Positions 1 through 7,750 of a stretch of DNA of 46,939 bases are shown here, piece after piece. Positions within the stretch are counted from its first letter, which is position 1. Every line of letters begins with the position of its first letter. The notes beneath the pieces were generated by a model. It was not told the origin of the DNA, made no database searches, and saw nothing but the letters and a program-made list of their open reading frames with translations. This DNA comes from REEB85 sp018971455 (GTDB taxonomy: Bacteria > Pseudomonadota > Alphaproteobacteria > Acetobacterales > Acetobacteraceae). The stretch covers positions 1 to 46,939 of the forward strand of contig JAGWNT010000019.1 of the NCBI GenBank assembly GCA_028871195.1, in the 5' to 3' direction. A program made the position numbers and the translations under genes.

Positions 1-456
1 AGGGCGCGGCGCGATCGCGCCCGGCACGCCCGGCGCCGCGGGGTGGACATCGGCGGCGGCCAGCCGGCCAAGTTCGGCGGCGACCGCCGCGCGCACCGCC
101 TGCGCCTGGGCGGGCGGCGCCGCGGCGGCGATCCGCTCCGTGATGGCGCGATAGGTCGGCAGTGTCGCGCCGACGAATCCGCCGACGGGTGCGGCCGCGG
201 CGCGCGCCAGCGGCACCGCCCGTTCCGGCGTCGCCGCGAGGTCAGGATGCGCCTTCAGAAGCTGATCGAGCGCGCGCAGGAGGGCCGCCGGGCTTTCGGT
301 GCCAGCGATGCTCAATTCCTGCGTCATCGCCGGCGTGAGGGGGGCTGCCTGGGCCAGGGCCCCATGCGGCAGCCCGGCGCAGAGCAGCGCGATGGCGCCC
401 AGCGCCTGCGCCAGCGTGTGGCAGCTTGGAGTCGACGGATTGGGATGTGAGGGCAT
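1..456 (-). CDS. Secreted protein of unknown function (5' part, runs off window)
   Basis: Reading leftward from an ATG at 456, the frame is open through all 152 codons to the window edge, so this is the N-terminal part of a longer gene. The product starts with a hydrophobic stretch around residues 16-30 ending in a plausible signal peptidase site (GALA then QA, near residue 35), so export is likely. The rest is Ala-rich and helical, with one HPD motif near residue 79. I do not recognise the family. The HPD and the following Ala-rich helix loosely resemble the C-terminal half of the secreted protein at 799-1272, which could mean distant paralogy or shared composition only. The ribosome-binding site is weak (CAGGTTGGAT before the ATG). 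Confidence is moderate because the frame, signal peptide and codon composition agree. Confidence 0.6.
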   Translation of the reverse strand, partial: MPSHPNPSTPSCHTLAQALGAIALLCAGLPHGALAQAAPLTPAMTQELSIAGTESPAALLRALDQLLKAHPDLAATPERAVPLARAAAAPVGGFVGATLPTYRAITERIAAAAPPAQAQAVRAAVAAELGRLAAADVHPAAPGVPGAIAPRP

Positions 457-798
457 ATCCAACCTGCGCGGTTCCTGGAGGAAAGGGGATGGCCGGATTG
501 GGGCGGAGTACGCCGGCCCGGTGGCGGAGCGGTATGGCCAGCGGCGGCGCCGAGGCTCGCGGCACAGCGCGCCGGAAATGGCAGGCACCGGGATGACTGC
601 TCCCTGCTCAGCTCGGTTCAAGCAGCACCCTCCCCTTCCGCCGAGTTGACGCCCTGACCGCCGCGCGGCCGTGGTGTCATCAGCACCATATGCAAATCTT
701 CGGAACCGATGTTGATCTGGATCAAAGCGTTGTCAAATCCGATCGATTACATTGAAACAACAATACGCCGGCCTGTCTATTTCGGTGAAGAGGTGAAA
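457..798. other. Intergenic region between divergent secreted-protein genes
   Basis: This gap of about 340 bases separates the leftward gene at 1-456 from the rightward cluster starting at 799. Its right half (about 690-798) is clearly more AT-rich than the surroundings and holds the FNR/FixK-type box at 712-725. I see no RNA gene and no convincing small ORF in it. Confidence 0.5.
712..725. promoter_or_regulatory. FNR/FixK-type box (perfect palindrome)
   Basis: The sequence TTGATCTGGATCAA is an exact match to the CRP/FNR-family consensus TTGAT-N4-ATCAA used by FNR, FixK and Anr regulators. It sits in the AT-rich leader, 73 bases before the GTG at 799, a typical position for oxygen-responsive activation. 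Its location makes the in-frame upstream ATG at 709 unlikely as a real start, since the box would then lie inside the coding sequence. Confidence 0.65.
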
Positions 799-1272
799 GT
801 GCCAGCCCCGTTACATCAGCATGCCAGAGTTCCGGCTTCGCTGTCGCCCATGCGTCACCGCATCGTGCTGTGCGCCACGGGCCTCGCGTTGCTGACCGGC
901 GGGGTGGCGCAGGCGGCCGCGACGGGCGCCGGCGCCTGCGCCGATTACAAGCCGGGCCAGGCCGCCGCGACGCGGCTGCAGGGCGTCAATCGGCAGAGGC
1001 TGGCCGCGGCCGAAGCCTTGGTTGCCCCCGGCTTCGCGTCCCGCCAGGCGGTCAGCGGCCTCGCAATTCTGGCCGATTATCAGGAAGAGATGGAAAAGGT
1101 GCATCCTGATCGCAACGTGGCCGCGCAATATCTCGCGACAGCAGCAACCATACCCGTGACATTGGATCTTCTGACGGCGGTCAACCGCACTCTGTGCGTC
1201 GCCGCGAGCGCGGCAACGGCACGCGCCGTGGCGACCGCCGCCGAGACAGCCCGAGTCGAGATGGCCCGATGA
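799..1272 (+). CDS. Small secreted protein of unknown function, downstream of FNR-type box
   Basis: The product carries a signal peptide (hydrophobic core IVLCATGLALL, cleavage near VAQA) followed by an Ala-rich helical domain of about 115 residues with two Cys residues (GACADY and RTLCV) that could form a disulfide in the periplasm. I chose the GTG at 799 because a GAAGAGG ribosome-binding site lies 5-6 bases upstream. An ATG at 850 would place the signal peptide directly at the N-terminus and is the main alternative. The upstream ATG at 709 is disfavoured by the FNR-type box at 712-725. The stop codon overlaps the next ATG (ATGA), so the two genes are probably translated together. I do not recognise the family. 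Confidence 0.6.
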   Translation: MPAPLHQHARVPASLSPMRHRIVLCATGLALLTGGVAQAAATGAGACADYKPGQAAATRLQGVNRQRLAAAEALVAPGFASRQAVSGLAILADYQEEMEKVHPDRNVAAQYLATAATIPVTLDLLTAVNRTLCVAASAATARAVATAAETARVEMAR

Positions 1273-1766
1273 AAAGCAACCGCAACGATATGATCATCCA
1301 GATATCGACACTCGCGATTCTCCGCTCGGGCATCGGCACGCGACGGGATGTGATGGCGGGGCTGGTGGGCGGAGCGGCCGCCGTGCTGCTCGGCGGCACC
1401 GCGCTGGCGCAGGGACATAGCGGTGGCGGCGGCTCCGGCGAGGATGCCGGCGGCGGGCATAGTGGCGGCGGCGGCGGCGGGAGAGGCGAGGAGAGCGGCA
1501 AAGCCCGCGGCCGTACCCCGCAGCAGCGCGCCATGCGCCACCGCGAGCGTCACGGGCGCACACTGGGCGGCGGCGAAGGCGGCGGCGGCCATGGTGGCGG
1601 CGGCCATGGCGGCGGCGAGGACGACACCGGAACCGACCCCGGCACCACGGATACCGCCGGCACGCTGAGCCAAGGCTCGGTCGCCGGCGGCAGCACCGGC
1701 GCGGAGCATTTCGTCCATGACAGCCCGGGATATTGGGGTGTCGACGGCAAGGTGCTCCGTCGCTGA
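1269..1766 (+). CDS. Gly/His-rich exported protein of unknown function
   Basis: This 165-residue protein starts in an ATGA overlap with the preceding gene. It has a possible twin-arginine export signal: TRRDVMAG at about residues 24-31, a hydrophobic AGLVGGAAAVLLGG stretch, and an ALA cleavage site. The mature part is low-complexity: runs of Gly broken by His, Glu and Arg, with near-repeats of GGGGH around residues 100-112. It ends in a short ordered tail (HFVHDSPGYWGVDGKVLRR). His/Gly-rich tracts can bind metals, but nothing here proves it. The gene lacks a strong ribosome-binding site and is probably translationally coupled. The family is not recognised. The main doubt is whether the low-complexity body is a real product, but the coupling and signal peptide support it. 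Confidence 0.55.
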   Translation: MKSNRNDMIIQISTLAILRSGIGTRRDVMAGLVGGAAAVLLGGTALAQGHSGGGGSGEDAGGGHSGGGGGGRGEESGKARGRTPQQRAMRHRERHGRTLGGGEGGGGHGGGGHGGGEDDTGTDPGTTDTAGTLSQGSVAGGSTGAEHFVHDSPGYWGVDGKVLRR

Positions 1767-1865
1767 CACGATGCCGCTGCCCGACGGCGGCGGGTGGTTC
1801 CCGGGTGACCACAGGCTGCATCCGGACGATGTGATTGATCCAACGCTTCGAAAAGGAACGCTCGA

Positions 1866-2696
1866 ATGATGACGAACCTTACGGCTCGCCCGACCTTGCG
1901 CAGCATCCTGCGCGCGAGCGTGGCCGCCAGCTTGGCCTTGGCGCTGACGATGGCGCCGCTGCCGGGAGCCACCGGATCGGGCGGCGTCGCGCAGGCGCAG
2001 ACCCAGGGCAAAGGCCAGGGGACCCGCCCGCCCAATGCCGGCCAGAGCATGAAGGGCGGCGGCGGCAGCACCAAATCCACCACCGAAGGCGATACCTCCT
2101 CCGACAGGAAGGGCCCGAAATACGGCGGTGGCGCGAATGCCAACAAGCCTGAGCCAGGCACCTCCGGCACGCGCCCGGTCTGGGCCAAGGAGGGGATCCC
2201 CGTCGTCGAGCTCGGCCGTCTCAGCGTCGCGCGCGCCCCGGCGCATGTGATCGAGAAGGCGCTCGCCGAGGCTGTCGCCAACTGGGCGACGATGGGAACC
2301 ACCGTCATGACGCTGACCGCCGACGGCCAGCCGACGCTGACCATGACGGTGGCGCAGTTCTACTCGCTGCCGGCGGAGCAGTTCGCCAACATCGTCATGA
2401 CCTATTACAGCTCCATCGTGCGCATCGATTCGCCGCTGGAGAACCTGGGGCTGCTGCAGGACCTCGCCAAGACCGGCGTCACGCAGCTGACCGCCGTGAA
2501 GCCCGCCAGCACGATCGATCTCGAGGCGATCTTCCTTGGCTCGGCCTCTGACAAGACGATCGCGATCAGCGTCGATACGGTGATTGCGATGAATACGATC
2601 CTCGGCCTGCCCGCGATCACCACGGACCAGGCCGCCGAGCTGGCCGCAAAGGCCGAGGCGGTTCGCCTGGCCATCCTGATCGGCCACGACGGCTGA
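1866..2696 (+). CDS. Secreted protein with Gly-rich linker, unknown function
   Basis: This 276-residue protein begins with an ATGATG pair preceded by an AAGGAA ribosome-binding site. Residues 1-45 form a long signal peptide ending GVAQAQ. Residues 46-100 are a Gly/Lys/Thr-rich low-complexity linker. From about residue 105 there is a folded-looking helical domain (VWAKEGIPVVELGRLSVARAP, then repeated LTxxGQPTLTMTVAQFYSLP-like segments). It follows the Gly-rich exported gene by 99 bases on the same strand and ends just before a strong terminator, so it is probably the last gene of the FNR-box-led cluster. The architecture (signal peptide, Gly-rich segment, ordered C-terminus) repeats that of its neighbour. 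No family recognised. Confidence 0.65.
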   Translation: MMTNLTARPTLRSILRASVAASLALALTMAPLPGATGSGGVAQAQTQGKGQGTRPPNAGQSMKGGGGSTKSTTEGDTSSDRKGPKYGGGANANKPEPGTSGTRPVWAKEGIPVVELGRLSVARAPAHVIEKALAEAVANWATMGTTVMTLTADGQPTLTMTVAQFYSLPAEQFANIVMTYYSSIVRIDSPLENLGLLQDLAKTGVTQLTAVKPASTIDLEAIFLGSASDKTIAISVDTVIAMNTILGLPAITTDQAAELAAKAEAVRLAILIGHDG

Positions 2697-2719
2697 TCCT
2701 CGTCCTGATCAGGCGCGAT

Positions 2720-2747
2720 GAGGCCGCCCCGGCGGGGCGGCCTCTTT
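2720..2747 (+). terminator. Rho-independent-type terminator hairpin
   Basis: Two perfectly complementary 11-base arms (GAGGCCGCCCC at 2720-2730 and GGGGCGGCCTC at 2734-2744) enclose a 3-base loop and are followed by TTTC. The hairpin lies 24 bases after the stop of the secreted-protein gene and just before the convergent lyase gene, so it may serve both strands. Confidence 0.75.
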
Positions 2748-2757
2748 CGCGTGCGAA

Positions 2758-4110
2758 TCAGGCGGGGCGCAGCGAGCCCAGCACGCGGTCGACCATCACG
2801 CCCGATTGGCCGAGATAGCGCGCCGGATCACAGAGTTCCGCGAGCTGGGCGCGGTTGAGATGGCGGGTGATTTCGGCATTCTCCGCCAGCAGGTCGAGCA
2901 GCGGGCGGTTCTGCCGGATGGCCTCGCGGCAGATGTCGTAGACCAGATCATGCGCGTATTCCCGGCCGATATGGCGGCCAAGCCCCATCATCACCGCTTC
3001 CGACACCACGAGGCCGTTGGTCATGTCCAGGTTGGCGCGCATGCGCGGCGCATCGACCTCCAGCCCTTCCAGCACGAAGCGGGCCTGCCGCAGGGCGCCG
3101 GCCAGCAGGCAGAACGCCTCCGGCAGCACGATCCATTCGATTTCCCACGGGCCGGTCGAGCGCTCATGGTCGGCGACCATCGCATCGAGCAGGGACGCGG
3201 CATGCTGGCGCAGCACCGAGATGCCGGCATGGATGTAGCAGCTCGAGATCGGGTTGCGCTTCTGCGGCATGGTGCTGCTTGAGCCGCGACCGGGAGCGAA
3301 AGGTTCGTACACCTCCCCCACCTCGGTCTGCATCATCAGCTTCACGTCCATCGACAGCTTGCCGAGCGTGCCGCCGACCAGGCCAAGGAAGCAGCCCACC
3401 TCGGCGATGGTGTCGCGCACCGTGTGCCAGGCGATGAGCGGCTGCGCGAGACCGAGCTCCGCCATGAGTGCCGCCTGGGTCTCCATCGCGCCGTGCTCGA
3501 GCGAGGCCAGCGTGCCGGCGGCGCCGGCAAATTCGCCCATGAGCACACGCGGTCGCAGCTGGGCAAGACGTTCGCGATGGCGCTCGACAGCGGCCAGCAA
3601 CCCGGCAACCTTGTAGCCGAAGGTGACCGGCACCGCCTGCTGCAGATTGCTGCGGCCGACCATCGGCGTGTCGCGGTGCCGCCGGGCAAGTGCCGCGAGG
3701 GCCGCGGACATGCCGGCGAGATCCGACTCCACCAGCGCCAGCGCCTCGCGGATCTGCAGCACCGTCGCGGTGTCGGTGATGTCCTGCGTGGTGGCGCCCC
3801 AGTGGCAGTATTCGCCCAGCTTGTCGCGGCACAGGGCGTTGAGCTGTGAGACCACGCCGAGCACGGGATAACCGATGCGCTCGGTCTGCTCGCGCAGCCT
3901 GGCCATATCGATCTTCTCGAAGACGCAATTGGCGATGATTTCATCGGCGGCATCCTGCGGGATGATCCCCAGCCGCCCCTGCACGCGCGCGAGGGCGCGC
4001 TCGATATCGAGATATTTGCGGGTTCGGTTCTCGTCGGACCACACCGTGCGCATGGCGTCCGTGCTGAAAATGCCACCGAAGATGGCCGAATCGATTATCG
4101 TCGCGGGCAT
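2758..4110 (-). CDS. Adenylosuccinate lyase / 3-carboxymuconate cycloisomerase-family protein
   Basis: This is a member of the class II fumarase/aspartase superfamily, whose enzymes cleave or cyclise fumarate-like substrates by beta-elimination in a homotetramer. The superfamily signature is clear (GSSSTMPQKRNP), as is the HWGATTQDITDT region that carries catalytic residues in this family. The overall length of 450 residues and the N-terminus (IFGGIFSTDAMRTVWSDENR) look more like the PcaB-like branch than housekeeping PurB. No protocatechuate pathway genes are nearby, so the substrate is unknown. I chose the ATG at 4110, with AAAGG eight bases upstream. A TTG immediately before it, at 4113, is possible. 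Confidence 0.85.
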   Translation of the reverse strand: MPATIIDSAIFGGIFSTDAMRTVWSDENRTRKYLDIERALARVQGRLGIIPQDAADEIIANCVFEKIDMARLREQTERIGYPVLGVVSQLNALCRDKLGEYCHWGATTQDITDTATVLQIREALALVESDLAGMSAALAALARRHRDTPMVGRSNLQQAVPVTFGYKVAGLLAAVERHRERLAQLRPRVLMGEFAGAAGTLASLEHGAMETQAALMAELGLAQPLIAWHTVRDTIAEVGCFLGLVGGTLGKLSMDVKLMMQTEVGEVYEPFAPGRGSSSTMPQKRNPISSCYIHAGISVLRQHAASLLDAMVADHERSTGPWEIEWIVLPEAFCLLAGALRQARFVLEGLEVDAPRMRANLDMTNGLVVSEAVMMGLGRHIGREYAHDLVYDICREAIRQNRPLLDLLAENAEITRHLNRAQLAELCDPARYLGQSGVMVDRVLGSLRPA

Positions 4111-4345
4111 CAATGAAACCTTTCAGTTGGCGGGCGGATCGGATCGCCATTCGCGGGCGCGGTTCCCTGGTCCCGTCGCGGCGCGAGCAGGCGCGACGAG
4201 TATCGGGCCGGCATGTCGGCCGGGCGCCGTTTTCTAATGCCTGTCGCGTGTCCTGGCCATATGGCTGGCCGAGCCGTCGCACCGCCGTGGCGGCGCGGCA
4301 TCCTGGCGAAAGGAGCCCGGCCCGGGGTCGCGCCGGGGATGGGCG

Positions 4346-7300
4346 TCACGCCGCGCGGGGATTCCTGCCGTGCCGGCCGAGCTCGATCCCGCTGAGACAG
4401 GCCCGCAACGCAGCGGCGGTCGCGGCGAGGTCGCCCTCGATGCCCGCCACCCAGCGCTCGGCCTCGTCGCGCTGCCCCTCCTCCACCGCCGCGGCCAGGT
4501 GTTCGAGGCACTCGCTGAGCCGCACCGCGCCAAGGGTCGAGGCGACGCCGTTGAGGTCGTGGCAGATCCGGCCAATGGACACCGCCTCCCAGCTGGGCAG
4601 CAGCTCGCGCAGGCTCCGGCAGCGCACCGAGGCATCGCGGATGAACTCCTCGATGGCCGCCCGCGTCCGCTCCAAGCCGACCTCCTCGACGAAGCATTCG
4701 AGAAAGGCCTCCGAGATATCCACCGAGGTGTCAGTCAGCTCGGCCGTAGCAGACTCCCCCTCCGCCGGCAGGACGATATCGGCGAAATCCGCGCTGCCGG
4801 TCTCGGCATCGATGCGGGTCTGCAGGATATGGCCCAGCCGCTCGAGATTGACCGGCTTCTCGATGAGGGCGGTGGCCCCGGCCTCCCGGCATTGCTTCTG
4901 GACCATCGCCCCGCTGAAGGCTGTCAGCGCGATGATCGGGATCGAGTTGGCGGCCCCGCCGGTGGCGCGGATGCGCCGGGTCGCCTCGAAGCCGTCCATG
5001 CCGGGCATCTGGATGTCCATCAGGACCGCATCGAAACCGCCCTGGGCAACCAGGCGGATCGCGTCCGGGCCGTTATCGGCCACGAAGGTGGTGAAGCCAC
5101 GACGGGCCAGCGCCACGCTGAGCAGGGACTGGTTGATCTTGTCGTCCTCGACGATGAGGATGCGGCGCGGCACGGAACTGCCGATCCCCGCCTCGATCAG
5201 CTCCAGAGCCGTCTGCTTGCTGACCAGCGCCGAGACAGCCGCGGTGATCGCCGCCACGCCGCCGCCGGCCGACACCGTGGCGTCGGCGAAATCCTGCACC
5301 GCCATGTCGTCGCCGCGGGCCGAGGCGACGCAGATGATCGTCGCGTGCAGGCCGAACGACGTCGCACGCAGCCGGCGCGCCAGCACCGCCGGGTCCATGC
5401 CGTAGAGCCCGCCATCGAGCACGACGAGATCGAGCGCGCCGCGCTGCATGGCAATCCGCTCGGCGACCCCGAAGCCGACATAACCGTCATCGGCGCCGTC
5501 CATCGAAAAGCCCAGCGCGCTCAGCCGCGCGCAGCACTGCTCGCGGGTGATGCGGTCCAGCCCGATCACCAGCCCGGTGCGTCCGGCGAAGGGCACGCTG
5601 CGCCGGCTCACCGGCGCGCGCTCGGCGGGGAACACGAAGGTGAACTCGCTGCCGACACCCGGCGTGCTCTCCACGGTCAGCTCGCCGCCCATGAGGGCGG
5701 CAATCTCCCGGCACAGGGCAAGACCCAGCCCCAGCCCGCTGCCCTGGCTCGCCGCCTCGCCCTGGCCACGCTTGAACCGCTCGAAGATCCGCGCGCGGTC
5801 CTCCGCCGCGATCCCCGGCCCGCTATCGGTGACGGTGACGCGGATGGATGTCTGCCCCTCGGCATTCGACAGCACGGAGGCGCGGAGCTCGACCCGGCCG
5901 CTGCCGGTGTATTTGATCGCATTGCCGCCGAGGTTGAACAGAACCTGGCGCAGACGCGTCGGGTCGGCCATCCAAAGCCCGACCAGCATCTCATCGATGC
6001 GCAGGTTGAGCTCGAGACCGCGATCATTGGCCTGGGGCGTCAGGATGTCGGAGACCTCGCGCACCAGATCGGCGATATCCACCTCGCAGAGCTGAAGCTC
6101 GGCGGTGCCGGCATCGTTGCTGGCGATTTCGAGCAGCCCGTTCAGCATCGCCAGCAGGGCCTCGCAGCTCGCGCTCATGCGCGTCACCCAGGCGCGCTGG
6201 TCATCCTCCAACCCGCCCTCGAGCAGCAGCGAGCAAATTCCCAGAATGCTGTTCATCGGCGTCCGCACGTCATGCCCGACGGCCGACAGCACCCGGTCGC
6301 GCTCCTGCGTCGCCCGGTCCAGCCGCTCGCGCGCCTCATGGGCCGCGCGATCGGCCTCGTCGGCCCGTGCCCGCGCCGCGGCTGTCTCGGTGACGTTGCG
6401 GCCGGTGCCGCTCCAGCGCCCATCGGGCATCGGCCGCAGCCAGACATGCTGGACGTGATCGGTCCGCCCCGCCTCGCCGAAACGCAGCTCGATACCTTCG
6501 GCGACGGTCTTGGCGCCGAGGGCGCTTTCCAGCGACTGGATGGCGGTCGCCGGCGTCTCGCTGGCCAGGACGGCCGCCAGCGGCCGGCCAATGCCCTTGC
6601 GCACCGCCTCCGGCGCGAAGCCTGCCACGCTGGCCAGGTGGCCCCGCATGTCGGTCGTGAAGCTCCAGTCCACGCCGAACCGATGCGGCTGGCGCGCCGC
6701 GTCTCGGCTGGCCCGGCCATGACGGCGGCTGACCATGTCCAACAGCAGGACCAGCAACAGCACGCAGACCAACGCGATGCCGAGCCGCGCCAGCCGGTCC
6801 CGGCTGGCACTCCATGCCGCATGCAGGGCGACCCGGCTCGGCAGGCTCGCCACCGCGACGACATCCGACCCCGCGACCGGCTCACTGACGATGAGCGCCG
6901 GCGCGGTGCCGGTGATGCTGGCGAGGGCGAGGAACACCCGCTCGTCCCACGGCGGCAAGGCCGGCGCCGGACCGGCCGCGCCCGCATTGCCGTCGGGTGC
7001 GGCCAGGATCTCGACACCGTCCTCGCGTTCGAGCCGGATCGAGAGCGGCGCCGGCATCCAGTGCGGACGGGCGCTGACGACCAGATCGCCGATCGACAGC
7101 AGCGCCCCGGAGATGCCGATCGGCTGGCCGGCGGCGTCGAGGATCGGCTGGGTGACCACGACGCTCGGGCCGGGACGCAGCCAGGACGCCTCGACCCGCG
7201 CGACCGACACCGCCGTGGGCGGCGCCAGCAGGCCACGCTGGAACCAATCCGCGTCGGACACGTTGAGGCTGCCACCAGGCAGCGGGGAGGAGGCGGCCAG

Positions 7301-7660
7301 CACGCGGCCCGCCGCATCGGCCACGAACACGGCGGTCGCCGAGCGCAGCGCCGACTGCACGCGCAGCAGGCGCGTCGTGGTCGCGATGCGACTGGCCGGT
7401 GCAAGATCGGCCGCGCTGAAACTTCCGGTGAGGTCGGCAAAGCGCTGGAACAGGGTATGGGTGGCCTCGGCCGCGGCGCGGGCCGAGAGGGCCGTGCGCG
7501 TCAGCGCCTCGTTCTCCGCCCGTTGCGCATCGCCAATCGCGGCGGCAATCCACACGCCGGCCAGGCCCAGCACCACGCAGACAGCCAGAACGGCCCGCAG
7601 CAATGAGGTCGGCAGACGTACTCGCGCGTGTACCAAGACCCGCCTCCACGCGAACCCCAA
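4346..7660 (-). CDS. Membrane hybrid sensor histidine kinase with receiver and Hpt domains
   Basis: This is a multistep phosphorelay sensor of about 1100 residues. In order: TM1 (about 20-42); a large extracytoplasmic Cache-like sensor (about 45-285); TM2 (about 291-310); a PAS-like segment (about 325-425); a coiled linker; a HisKA domain with phospho-acceptor His463 (VGHDVRTPMNS); a HATPase with N box (GGNAIKYT) and G boxes (DSGPGI, GSGLGLGL); a degenerate receiver-like domain (about 693-815); a full receiver with Asp882 (VLMDIQMPGMDG) and KP motif (IEKPVN); and a C-terminal Hpt with His1034 (CHDLNGVASTLG). The start is uncertain: the longest frame uses TTG at 7660 with a weak ribosome-binding site, and other TTG/GTG starts lie slightly downstream. 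The partner regulator is not obvious. An inverted-repeat element lies immediately upstream. Confidence 0.9.
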   Translation of the reverse strand: MGFAWRRVLVHARVRLPTSLLRAVLAVCVVLGLAGVWIAAAIGDAQRAENEALTRTALSARAAAEATHTLFQRFADLTGSFSAADLAPASRIATTTRLLRVQSALRSATAVFVADAAGRVLAASSPLPGGSLNVSDADWFQRGLLAPPTAVSVARVEASWLRPGPSVVVTQPILDAAGQPIGISGALLSIGDLVVSARPHWMPAPLSIRLEREDGVEILAAPDGNAGAAGPAPALPPWDERVFLALASITGTAPALIVSEPVAGSDVVAVASLPSRVALHAAWSASRDRLARLGIALVCVLLLVLLLDMVSRRHGRASRDAARQPHRFGVDWSFTTDMRGHLASVAGFAPEAVRKGIGRPLAAVLASETPATAIQSLESALGAKTVAEGIELRFGEAGRTDHVQHVWLRPMPDGRWSGTGRNVTETAAARARADEADRAAHEARERLDRATQERDRVLSAVGHDVRTPMNSILGICSLLLEGGLEDDQRAWVTRMSASCEALLAMLNGLLEIASNDAGTAELQLCEVDIADLVREVSDILTPQANDRGLELNLRIDEMLVGLWMADPTRLRQVLFNLGGNAIKYTGSGRVELRASVLSNAEGQTSIRVTVTDSGPGIAAEDRARIFERFKRGQGEAASQGSGLGLGLALCREIAALMGGELTVESTPGVGSEFTFVFPAERAPVSRRSVPFAGRTGLVIGLDRITREQCCARLSALGFSMDGADDGYVGFGVAERIAMQRGALDLVVLDGGLYGMDPAVLARRLRATSFGLHATIICVASARGDDMAVQDFADATVSAGGGVAAITAAVSALVSKQTALELIEAGIGSSVPRRILIVEDDKINQSLLSVALARRGFTTFVADNGPDAIRLVAQGGFDAVLMDIQMPGMDGFEATRRIRATGGAANSIPIIALTAFSGAMVQKQCREAGATALIEKPVNLERLGHILQTRIDAETGSADFADIVLPAEGESATAELTDTSVDISEAFLECFVEEVGLERTRAAIEEFIRDASVRCRSLRELLPSWEAVSIGRICHDLNGVASTLGAVRLSECLEHLAAAVEEGQRDEAERWVAGIEGDLAATAAALRACLSGIELGRHGRNPRAA

Positions 7661-7678
7661 GGGCCGCCATTTGTGAAC

Positions 7679-7707
7679 GCCATTCTTTAGAATGCGTTAA
7701 GAATGGC
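7679..7707. promoter_or_regulatory. Inverted-repeat operator candidate upstream of the hybrid kinase
   Basis: Nine-base arms GCCATTCTT (7679-7687) and AAGAATGGC (7699-7707) are perfectly complementary. Inside, CATTCT-TT-AGAATG (7681-7694) forms a second, nested palindrome, so the six-base half-site AGAATG/CATTCT occurs three times, with the two same-orientation copies exactly 11 bases (one helical turn) apart. The element lies 19-47 bases upstream of the kinase start, where a repressor or activator would act. It has no T-tract and follows no stop codon of the neighbouring gene, so a terminator is less likely. Confidence 0.45.
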
Positions 7708-7750
7708 CAAGTCAATCATGCCAGGGACCGGCGCCGCCGCGGTGGGGCGG

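Noticed and set aside
702..731. GGAAC ... CGTT resembling an EcfG general-stress promoter
   Set aside because: The spacing is 21 bases, while EcfG-type promoters need about 16-17.
1080..2687. 535-codon open frame opposite the secreted-protein cluster
   Set aside because: Shadow; it spans three genes with signal peptides and clear starts on the plus strand, and its product is low-complexity.
4370..7606. Very long open frame on the plus strand opposite the hybrid kinase
   Set aside because: Antisense shadow of a GC-rich gene: the predicted protein is Arg/His/Gln-rich without domains, and the kinase frame has clear motifs.
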